In this document: piece after piece, positions 55,683 through 64,000 of the stretch
Layout of the letters: each line of letters starts with the position of its first letter
Position numbering within the stretch: position 1 is the stretch's first letter
DNA from: Dryomyza anilis
Taxonomy: Eukaryota > Arthropoda > Insecta > Diptera > Dryomyzidae
Direction of reading: 5' to 3'
Length of the DNA stretch: 64,000 nucleotides
NCBI GenBank assembly: GCA_951804985.1
Contig: OX638135.1
Location: 8,628,858-8,692,857 of the forward strand
Program-made: the position numbers and the translations under genes
The notes under the pieces: generated by a model
Told to the model about the DNA's origin: nothing
Database searches by the model: none
What the model saw: only the letters and a program-made list of their open reading frames with translations

Positions 55683-57629
55683 TTATTATTTAGTTCATTA
55701 TATGTTTTTGTTGGAAGATTTCTATCTTCATTAATATGTATTGATTCTTTTTGTTCTTCATTTTCTGCGTTAATAATATTCGCTGTTTTATTTTGTTGTA
55801 GTGTCCTCTTTGGAACTTCTACAACTACTGGCCTTACTACACTATTTGCTAAGGGTCCCCGGTTTAGTGGCCTTGACTGGGCCCCTGGTAGTTTCCCTGT
55901 GGACTGCTATTATTGTTCATGCATCATATTTGCGTTTGGCATAACAATTCATAATAACATGTCCGTCCTTTCTGCACCAAGTGCAATATTTAGCGGGCCT
56001 GTTTGCAAAATTCCCATTACCATTATTTCCTTGAAAAACGTGTGTATCGCGTTTAACACGACAATCCCCCTCGACGTGACGCCCTCTATGGCACCAACCG
56101 CATCTCAATCCTGGAGCACGCCCGCCTTGCTTCTGGATACCACCTTGACCATTTACTTGAGGTACTCGTAGTTGACTTCCTTGGGGAGCAGTATGTCCTG
56201 GAACAACATTCCGACCCGAACGATCTGCACACTGTTCAGGTCCATAAGTACGACTGCAATACGGAGTGTTTCTCCGTGTATGACATTCATCCCTCAGATG
56301 TCCCTTCTTCTTGCAAAAAGAACATGTAGTTATAGGCTGCTTCATACCTACATTTTGTGTTTTCTCTTCCGTCTCCTTTTTTTCATTGCCGTGGCTACCT
56401 GATGCATTACGATTATTTGGCAGGAAGGCCGATGAGGGCTCATTGAAATGGACTCCAAACTTGTCTATGCCCGTTAACTCTGCTGACTCCCTTTGTATCG
56501 TCGCATGGTCCAATGCCTCTTCCACCAATTTCTCCAGTGTTGTTTGCTTACTGCTCAACATGACCATTCGCAAAGTATAATCCCGAAGTCCTAACTTAAA
56601 TGAGCTTTTAACTAAATTATTCAATTCATTAACGAACACGTCGTCTTTCGTATCATTATATTTACATTTAATAGTGCTTAATGCTGCCGACTGCAGGTTA
56701 ACCAAACGCCTCGAAAAAGATCTAATACTTTCCCCGGATACTGAGATGCTTTTCTAATGTCATATTGAATGGCATCTACTGACCTACATTCCAAGTACGT
56801 ATTCCTTAACAGATAGTATAAATCATATATTGTGTCAAACTCCTTTGAACTTACTAAGTCAAAAGCATCCTGTAAACGAACCCTAACGCCTTTAATAAAC
56901 TCCTTCATTTGTTCAGGCTTCAGTTCTGCCCTTACCACATCACATCCTTCAATAAAACGGTGAAGATCCGTCCTCAGCGATGATGAGTCTGCACCTGCAA
57001 AATCTGGCACCGCATTTTTAACGAATTTCGCGACTTCACCTTATCCCATGTTGCCCTGTGTTGTCATGTCGTCACTTTCTATTGTATCCTTGTGGTAATA
57101 TAAGGATGTCTCTTGCGCTGTCTTAACCTCCTCGTTCAAATATCTAATACGCGCGTTCAACTCCTGTATTTTGTTGTTCGCTTCCTCCAACGTCGCGTAC
57201 TCCTCCCTTGCCTGTCGTCTGACAGAATTATTCATTGATTCCTCTGAAATATTCTTTTCTTTCAATGAATTTCTTAATTTTATGTTTTCCTCTTCTATTT
57301 TAGCTGTTTCTTCTAACTCTGCTGTACGTTTTAAACAATAATCGTTTAAACGTTTTCTCAACACGATTAGTTGACGTATCTAATTCACAATTTTCTGCTA
57401 AAACCGATTTAATTTTTAAATTCTGGAAATTAATTAACTCTTCTACTATTTTATCTGCCTCCTCTAATTTAGATAAATGCAGAAATCTAGATATATTATC
57501 TTTTAATAATGCTGAACTATCTTTATTTAGTATTGTTGGTACAAATTGCGACCATAATTTTTCAACAAATCTGTCCAATTCGCTAGATTGCTTTTGAATA
57601 TATGCATTTAATTCATTAGCATCTGCCAT
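55683..57629 (-). pseudogene. Element G gag, copy 3 (best preserved)
   Basis: The N-terminus at 57629 (MADANELNAYIQKQS) is followed by a coiled-coil region (57364-57041, EEANNKIQELNARIRYL). A capsid-like region follows (57010-56678, AKFV..DFAGADSSSLRTDL, LKPEQMKEFIKGVRVRL). The last frame, 56705-55917, has three zinc-knuckle-like clusters (CSFCKKKGHLRDEC, CGWCHRGRHVEGDC, CTWCRKDGHVIMNC). At least three frame changes and a stop separate the parts. This copy anchors the alignment of copies 1 and 2 and shows the LINE1 and mini-me empty sites. It is a Gag of a Ty3/gypsy-like element by inference. Confidence 0.8.
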
Positions 57630-58502
57630 TAAATATGTTCAATCAATTTAAAACGTTATATTTGTTTTTTAATTAAAAAAAATAAATTTCATCAAGTTGT
57701 AATAGAACATTTCAATGAAACCCTATCTATGTAACAAAAAAAAACAATATATAATTAAATCCAGTTTTCAAAGCTCCCTTTTTATTAAATTAAAAAACAA
57801 ATAATTAAATTTTTTAATCACTTACCATTTTGGTTACTTTTCCTTTCGTCCTCCTTCCTTCGTCCTTCTTACCACTCTCGGTCCTTGAGAGGTTGGTACC
57901 ATCCTACCGGCTGCGCCATCCTACCGGCTGCACATTTATTGAATTATTTTACAATTTAATTAACCAAAAGACACTTTTTAATTTTATTTTAGTACCTCCA
58001 CTTGAGGTTGGTTAAACTACAATCTTTTAAATTGCAACGAAAGGTCTTAACAATACCTTCGTTGCAAGCTTTTCTTAAATTCTATTTTCATAATGTTCTA
58101 GAGAATTTTCACTTTCATTCAATTTTAGTGTACGAGACTTTTGAAGAAAGTCCGACTTGCAGTTTTTGGCTGACACCAATTGCAAAATATCAGAATTGTT
58201 TGCAAACGCTGCTCTGCTTATTTTAACGTAGCCCCCTAATCATGCAATGATAAATTCTATTGCAAGAGGTGTGGTCTAAGTAAAGCTGTAGCGCTTTGCC
58301 GTATTATCGCAAGCTTTTCTTAACTGTGGAAACTAACTTGAAAGAGGTGTGTTCTACGCAAAGCTTAGCGCTTTGCCAAATTATTATTATTGTTGCCAAC
58401 ATGAAGCGTTGGGACAATGCTATGAACATGTTGCTGTACAACATGAGTTCAACATGATATGAAAAACATGATGAGCTCAACATGTGAACAGCAACATCCA
58501 AA
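57630..58502 (-). repeat. Element G leader (shortened) and LTR fragment, copy 3
   Basis: The leader is cut to about 300 bp. The LTR lacks its first 40 or so bases, where CATCCTACCGGCTGC is duplicated at 57901-57931, and ends at the same base as copy 2 (CAACATCCAAAAC). It is non-functional. Confidence 0.75.
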
Positions 58503-59090
58503 ACATGTATACAGCAATTTCCAAAAAATCGCGCGATTTTTTGTAAATAAAATTTCATTTTTTTCTTTAGTGAATAAAGCAAAGATATATTTTTATTTTG
58601 ATATTTTTTGAATATATGCGAAATTGAAGCGCCGAAGGCGAAATTTTATTTACAAAAAATCGCGCTAGGAAATAAAATTTCATTCTTCTCTATAGTGAAT
58701 AAAACAAAGATAAATTTTTATTTTGATAATTTTTGAATTTATGCGAAACTATAGCGCCGCAGGGGAAATTTTATTTCCAAAAAATCGTGCGATTTTTTGT
58801 AAATAAAAATTCGTTCTTCTTAGTAATGAATAAAACAAGGATATAAAATTATTTTGATATTTTTAGAATTTATGTGAAAATGAAGCGCCGCAGGCCAAAT
58901 ATGAATTTCTAAAAAAATCGCGCATGATAACATATTTTTTAGAGGTTTATGTCCGCATAGTAACTCGGACTTAAGCAACAAAATCGGGTATTATGACCGA
59001 ATTTTTTTTTTGGGATTATTTCCGCGGATCTCGGCGGACATAACCCCTAATTCGAATTTGGGGATTATGTCCGCGTTCCTATCCTGAAAA
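58503..59090. repeat. About 130-bp tandem units with 20-bp palindrome, set 2
   Basis: Three units, one more than in set 1. The first junction has the perfect AAAAAATCGCGCGATTTTTT; the later one has one change (AATCGTGCGATT). Each unit has GAAGCGCCG or TAGCGCCGCAGG. The tail with TCCGCGGATCTCGGCGGA follows. Confidence 0.8.
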
Positions 59091-59094
59091 TAAC

Positions 59095-59430
59095 TACAAA
59101 CTTTAAATCACTGAAGAATTCATTTGACACCCATATTTACAAATGGGTAGATGTACCGAATTTCGATTTTTATTTTTGGGAACAACAAGTCGTTTCGGCG
59201 GAAAAAATTATTTTCGTGTATTTGAGCATTATGTCAATATATATTTGACCAACAAAAGTTTACCTAAGCACGTATACAGTAAAATTTATCTGTAGATGTA
59301 AATTTTATATGAGGTATTTGAATATACGTTTTCGGATCACAGGTCACAATAGATCGATTTCGCCGATTTCGATTTCGATATAAATTATGAGTTTCATTCA
59401 TCGAACTCTTCAATTTTTTAAGTAGTAGAA
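59095..59430 (-). mobile_element. DINE-1/mini-me fragment, second copy
   Basis: Counterpart of 49185-49550, slightly shorter near the right end. Confidence 0.7.
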
Positions 59431-60825
59431 TTTTGGATAAATTTGGAGGGCATTTGAGGTGAAATTACGCAAACGCTTGAAATTGCGCATTTGAGGCCCA
59501 GTGAGAACAGGGTATTAAATAAAAATAATGATATTTGTATTTTTATTTTTATTTGGGCTACTATTTTCGACAATCCGCTTCTTTAAAAATATTTACGCTA
59601 TTTTTCTGGCAACCTTGACCCTGCTGGAATTCTTCAACATTCAGAAGGGAATTCCCAATAAACATTTTTGTAAAGGTTTGCAGACTCAGATTTCTTAATA
59701 AGCTTCCCAGCAAGACATGCCTTACCGAAACTCCAACACAAAGACAATATTATATATTCTCACTCATACATAAATATATTCAAATACATCCCTGCAGGAT
59801 CAATGATGGATATATGACTCGTAATTTTACTAGTAATGAAAACTAATATTTTTGCGCGTTGGTTTGCCATCATTTTTTATTTGTAGATTATTCATTACGT
59901 TTGCAACAGCAGCCGCTACAGCAGGAGTTGAAAAAAGATTTTACTTAAATTATAAATATATTTAAGTAAAATTATTGAAATTATATATTGAAAAGAGTAT
60001 TTTTATATATTGCTTATTTATCTATTTATATTATAGATATCAAAGTGGAAGGCTGATCTGCATTAAACAAGTGCAGAGAAGAAAGAAAAACAACGCAAAC
60101 AAAATTCATTTAAAAAGAAAATCTGCGAATCAAACATTACATTGAACGCAATAAAAATGAAAACTATATAATTTTGGGTTTTTTGGTTTTATTTGGTCTA
60201 ATTGTGGTTAGTATACTATTTATTTAACCGTCAATAACCTCAAAATTAAAACAGTTCATTATTAGAAGGTTTTTTGATGTACTCTTTTGGAAGAGAGCCG
60301 AAACCTAATTGACTGAAACCCAGGTCTTGGCTAAATTCTATTGAAAGTTTTTGAAGAAACAACAACAAATTGAAAACACAAAAAAAATTCACACGCCTAC
60401 AAAAGTTTCGGTCATTTATGTCCCGACGGTCTTAAAAACGATATAGAAACTTTTACTGAAACTTTCAGTTTTGTTACTACCCAACTAGAACAAAATCCGA
60501 AATGTTAACTTTGCGACTATCGTTTTTCAGGGAACTTAAAGGTTCTTACAAATGTTGTTGTTTTCAATATTCGCTCTCTCATTTTTCGATCGCCGCCTGT
60601 ATTCTGTTCAGGCAGTAATAGTTGATATGCCATCTTTATGGTTTTACCATGGTATGGTTTTACCATGGTATGGTTTTACCATCGCATGGCTTTACCATAG
60701 CATAATATTCTTATGTGTTTTAACCGAAAAGAAACACTTAAGTGCTTGCCATTCCTTTGAGTCGTCAGAACTGATGATGCTTAGTGGTGCTTCCATTTTA
60801 TGATCAGGAAAATATTTGTTTTATT
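59431..60825. other. No intact gene; second copy of 49551-51365
   Basis: It includes the decayed form of the small membrane-protein frame (about 60000-60227, with a TGA after VEG). TGGTTTTACCATGGTA is tandemly repeated at 60640-60700, one unit more than in the first block. No other gene is visible. Confidence 0.5.
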
Positions 60826-60826
60826 T

Positions 60827-60917
<91 letters not shown>

Positions 60918-60940
60918 TATATTTATTAATTTATTTATGT
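60826..60940. repeat. (TTTA)n microsatellite
   Basis: About 28 tandem TTTA units, nearly perfect. Frames reading Phe-Ile-Tyr-Leu repeats across it are artefacts. It lies in an insertion absent from the first block. Confidence 0.95.
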
Positions 60941-61274
60941 GTAGATTTTTTGTGGTTGTGTGTAACAATCTTAAGTTGTATTAGTACTATACAACTAAAT
61001 AGTTTTCAGATTTATAATTCTTGTATCTTATTTTTGGTATTAAAAAAATATATTAATATTCATTACTATAATTTTCCGAATTAATAAAAATAAATATGTT
61101 ATTTAATTAATTTCACAACCATTTCGTAAATGTTTTCAAATCACTTACTTTATAATTGTTAATAAGCTTATTAACAAAAGGAAACTCAATAAAAAAAAAA
61201 CAAGTGTATACGTATGCTCAGACGTAGTATATTTAGATAAAAACGTATAAGTGCGTATAAATAATAATTAAATA

Positions 61275-61457
61275 ATGTCTTTGAAACGTAAACAATCAAA
61301 TAAAATTCAAAGCGAAGAAATTGTTAATTTATTAATGTCCAAGAAAATTCGGGGATATATAGTGGGCAATGACTGTCAACATCACATATTTGATAGGGTT
61401 GAAAATAATAATATTTCTCCGAATGATATTAGATTTGGGTGCACACAGTATCCTTAG
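61275..61457 (+). CDS. Small ORF 'MSLKRKQSNK', copy 2
   Basis: 60 codons: basic start (MSLKRKQSNK), then a region ending GYIVGNDCQHHIFDRVENNN and ISPNDIRFGCTQYP, stop TAG. Just past the stop another frame could encode a Ser/Asp/Glu-rich stretch (SDESDFQD), so a frameshift or an intron may separate two parts. Three copies keep the Met, frame and stop. It resembles the start of a DNA-transposon protein in style only; I do not recognise the family. Confidence 0.4.
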   Translation: MSLKRKQSNKIQSEEIVNLLMSKKIRGYIVGNDCQHHIFDRVENNNISPNDIRFGCTQYP

Positions 61458-61585
61458 GAACATCTGATTTGTCCGATGAATCAGATTTCCAAGATAATAA
61501 TAATTTTTAACACACCAAGTAGCAATTTGTTAGCGAATTAAAATTTTATCTTGGAAATCTGATTCATCGGAGGAATCAGATGTTC

Positions 61586-61768
61586 CTAAGGATGGTGTGT
61601 GCATCCACATCCAAGATCATTCGGAGAAATATTATAATTTTCAATCCCATCAAATATGTGATGTTGACTCTCATTGTCCACTGAATATCCCCGAAAATTC
61701 TGGGACATGAATAATTTAACAATTTCTTTGCTTTGCGTTTTATTTGATTGTTTACGTTTCAAAGACAT
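61586..61768 (-). CDS. Small ORF 'MSLKRKQSNK', copy 3, inverted
   Basis: 60 codons on the opposite strand, mirror of 61275-61457: MSLKRKQSNKTQSKEIVKLF ... HHIFDGIENYNISPND, GCTHHP, stop TAG. It has diverged from copy 2 at about 17 of 60 residues yet keeps length and stop. The conservation of an open frame despite divergence is the reason to list it; function unknown. Confidence 0.4.
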   Translation of the reverse strand: MSLKRKQSNKTQSKEIVKLFMSQNFRGYSVDNESQHHIFDGIENYNISPNDLGCGCTHHP

Positions 61769-61800
61769 TATTTAATTATTATTTATACGTAGTTATATGT

Positions 61801-62310
61801 TTTTGTCCAAATGTAAGAAATATTCCAAAAATTTGCACACAATCTTTGCACACAATCTTTGCACACAATCTTTTCTTTAATGTTGACATTTAATTTGTTT
61901 TGCATTTTATGCCCGATTTACATTGCATCTTCTGTGAGTTTCACTGTATCGCCTAGGGTTGCATTTTCTCATAAAAATGCTATAAAATCGAACCGAAACA
62001 GAAATATGTTAAAAAGGGACAAATTCAAAAATGTCATTACAACTTGGACAGAAAATATATACATAACAGTTAATTTTATTTTAATAAGCAGTCAGTCACA
62101 TTTATCATTTTGAAAATTGGAAGAAAGAACGTAGTAACCCTACGGGAAAATGAACCGGACGTGACAGATCACGTGACTGGCGAAATGGTGATGGTGACTG
62201 GTTCTAGTTCTGACCCAATCGTATGAAACGTACCGGTAACTTTTACGTGGCTTTGTCATTGGAGGTGGCCAATTGACACCTCATAGATACCATAGGACCG
62301 GTCTTCGTAC
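61801..62310. other. No recognised gene; short tandem repeat at 61836-61873
   Basis: TTTGCACACAATC occurs three times in tandem at about 61836-61873. The rest shows CACGTGA-containing phrases (62172-62182) but no credible coding region. Confidence 0.5.
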
Positions 62311-62411
62311 TCTTAGGGCCTAGTCACCGTACTGTCCTTAAGGGACCAGTCACCGTACTGTCCTTAGAGGACCAGTCACCGTACTGCCCTTAAAGGACCA
62401 GTCACCGTACA
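62311..62411. repeat. 26-27 bp tandem repeat (GGACCAGTCACCGTACTGTC)
   Basis: Four units: three full (with CTTAA, CTTAGA and CTTAAA ends) and one partial ending CCGTAC. They differ by a few bases. Confidence 0.9.
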
Positions 62412-64000
62412 CATAATATAATTATTTTTAATATATATTTATAATTACTTTTTATAGATATTTATAATTCAATAGCTCATATCAATTTATTAAAATTAAA
62501 CAAGTTGGAAGATTTACTATGTCGATTAAAAAAAAAACGAGGAACTGTAAATACGCTAAATTCTTTATGGTATAATGCAATAATCAAATTCAGTTTGTAT
62601 ATCAAGTACATAAATGTCTTAAATTCAGCATCACTAGTACAAAACTGTCAATATGTTGAAAACTAAAAAAATCTACGAAATCAACTAAAGGTATTTTGTT
62701 TTGAAGAACTGCTACTTGACAACTGGTACTGTACTTCGGCTCCCTTTCGTAAGTAATTTGAAGATATATTTTTGATTTGCATTACTTCATAAGAAATGGC
62801 CCTTTGTCCATCTATAGAAAATGCGATTACAGGAAATCCAGAAGAGATAGACCAGTGAAACTCATAAGATAGATTACTTGTGTACTAATAAAATAATTGT
62901 GATATATATTTTACTTGTTTGCATAAATAGAATATGAAAAATGCACTTTAAAAATTCGCACTGGTTGACACTGGATGTACACCTTCCAACCACTTCATTG
63001 ACAGATATCTATTCACCAGTCACGTTATTTAAGGGTAATTCACACTGCCCTCCAGGGAAACGAACTGGTAATAGACTGGGCACCTGACGGTTAATTATCT
63101 CGGAGATAATTAATCGGAGGTAATTAACTTTTATATGAAATCAACCGGCAACTTAACACGGCGTTGTCCTAGGAATTGGTGAATTAACACATCATGCAGA
63201 CCTTTAAACCTATCACAGAACTGGTCATAAAGATCCAGTCCTCAATCGGTACCAATGGTACCGGTCACAGAACATGTATAATGATTACGAACAGTCTCCA
63301 TCCTGCATACCTTTGGACTAGAACAGTGACAAGTTCTCATTTCACCAGTCACGTGATAGGTCATTTTAGAGCAATTGACACCGTTTTCCCGCAGGGAAAC
63401 GATTTTAAAAAAGCCGCATTACGACCCACCACATCTGCATTGATCTGCATTGCAGAAACGTGAATGAAAAGCGCATATCAAATAATGAAGTCTGCGAGTT
63501 CTACATTGCATGCAATTGCTGCGAACAGGCTTGGCTCACTTGCCATTTGTTTCAAGGATATAATATGTTTGGATTTAATATGTTTTATGTTTATCCAAAT
63601 ATGTGTTTATGTTTTCCGTTCTATGTACAATCTTTTTTGAAAAAATTTGATGTGACAATGTTGCAACTTGGTACTGATCAAGTTGAGCTAAGTGCTTAGT
63701 GCACTTGGGCTCTTAGATTTAAGTCATATCAATTTTTACATATTCAGTACGTTGTAAATACAATGTACTACGCAGCACGCTGCATCTGATACGATGAATT
63801 ATTCCATGATGATAAATTATCCAGGCCACGATGAAATTGTTTCATGGTATGGTATTGTCATTATAAATGTGCTTAATAGGTGTTCGATAAAATAAATTGA
63901 CATTCATTAATAAGTTTATATATTTTTATTTGTCAAAAATTTTGGCAGAAACTTTATTTATTTATAGCAATCTTTTACAAAATTTTATAGGAGAAGACGC
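62412..64000. other. No recognised gene; diverged direct repeats at 62.1-63.4 kb
   Basis: TTCACCAGTCACGT...CAGGGAAACGA occurs near 63010-63060 and again near 63335-63400. ATGAAA(C/T)..ACCGG(T/C)AACTT...ACACATCAT-like sequence occurs near 62223-62290 and 63135-63195. An 80-codon plus frame at 63460-63699 (MNEKRISNNEVCEFYIACNC) is rich in Cys and Phe but matches nothing I know. From 63700 to the end I see nothing. Confidence 0.4.

Larger units (their letters stand above)
52850..61440. repeat. Composite duplicated block, second copy
   Basis: Direct, diverged copy of 43143-51684. Relative to the first copy it lacks about 940 bp of leader (junction near 57720) and the segment 50494-51055. It gains a mini-me in a different place (55010-55682), an additional palindromic repeat unit and a (TTTA)n-bearing insertion (60728-61085). 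Confidence 0.8.
61203..61800. repeat. Short-spacer inverted repeat with an ORF in each arm
   Basis: Left arm about 61203-61505 and right arm about 61550-61800, spacer about 45 bp. Arms begin outside the ORF start (GTATAAATAATAATTAAATA in both) and converge on TTGGAAATCTGATTCATCGG. The arms differ at roughly a quarter of encoded residues. Confidence 0.85.

Noticed and set aside
60784..61084. Frames reading Phe-Ile-Tyr-Leu repeats
   Set aside because: They are translations of the (TTTA)n run.
63460..63699. An 80-codon Cys/Phe-rich frame as a host gene
   Set aside because: There is no homology, splice context or conservation evidence; it is left as unassigned within the right-end region.

Overview
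The window reads as repeat-packed, probably heterochromatic DNA of a fly (Diptera, most likely Brachycera). The base composition is AT-rich. There are no operons or Shine-Dalgarno sites. The only intact-looking splice signals lie inside a transposon. Six or more copies of a DINE-1/mini-me-like element carry the GTCY-repeat and TA-repeat architecture described from dipterans. I found no host gene I could defend. Every recognisable coding region belongs to a mobile element, and nearly all are broken. Species cannot be named from this sequence.

Layout. 1-7515: an LTR retrotransposon ('element G', minus strand, zinc-knuckle Gag, 5' LTR at 6918-7515), split by a plus-strand non-LTR element (LINE1, 1039-5123) that itself holds a tRNA-derived SINE (2005-2299). 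7516-~13200: a minus-strand non-LTR element (LINE2) split by a two-gene PIF/Harbinger DNA transposon (about 8845-11463). 14755-20405: remains of a Maverick/Polinton-type family-B DNA polymerase gene (minus), interrupted by a hAT-like element (14999-16148, 8-bp target duplication) and a full-length RTE retrotransposon (16282-19607, 14-bp target duplication). A 6.4-kb head-to-tail duplication (15574-21965 and 21966-28410) copies most of that locus. The second copy runs on into an R1/I-like retrotransposon (to 30015).

30043-38993: a large inverted repeat. Its arms each hold an LTR of element G inserted into the RNase H end of a non-LTR element. The spacer holds TA microsatellites, a 15-bp minisatellite and a deleted LTR element whose Gag starts with a SAP-like domain. 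38994-43142: DINE-1/mini-me copies, another SINE and pyrimidine-rich DNA. 43143-51684 and about 52850-61440: an older, diverged direct duplication of a composite block (a long-TIR MITE, element G gag, a truncated LTR, palindrome-bearing tandem repeats, a mini-me fragment, small ORFs), separated by a gypsy-type pol fragment. 61203-61800: a short inverted repeat with a 60-codon ORF in each arm. 61801-64000: sparse DNA with short tandem and direct repeats.

How it works together: this is a stack of insertions, not a pathway. Nesting gives a relative order: polymerase gene, then RTE and hAT, then tandem duplication; LINE2, then element G, then LINE1, then SINE. Shared nonsense codons and shared breakpoints show which duplications came after decay had begun. 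The most notable structures are the near-identical tandem duplication, the inverted repeat able to give long hairpin RNA, the composite 8.5-kb duplicated block and the tandem units carrying a perfect 20-bp palindrome. I did not find convincing evidence for a new functional gene system. The composite block and its small ORFs are the best candidates for something undescribed.
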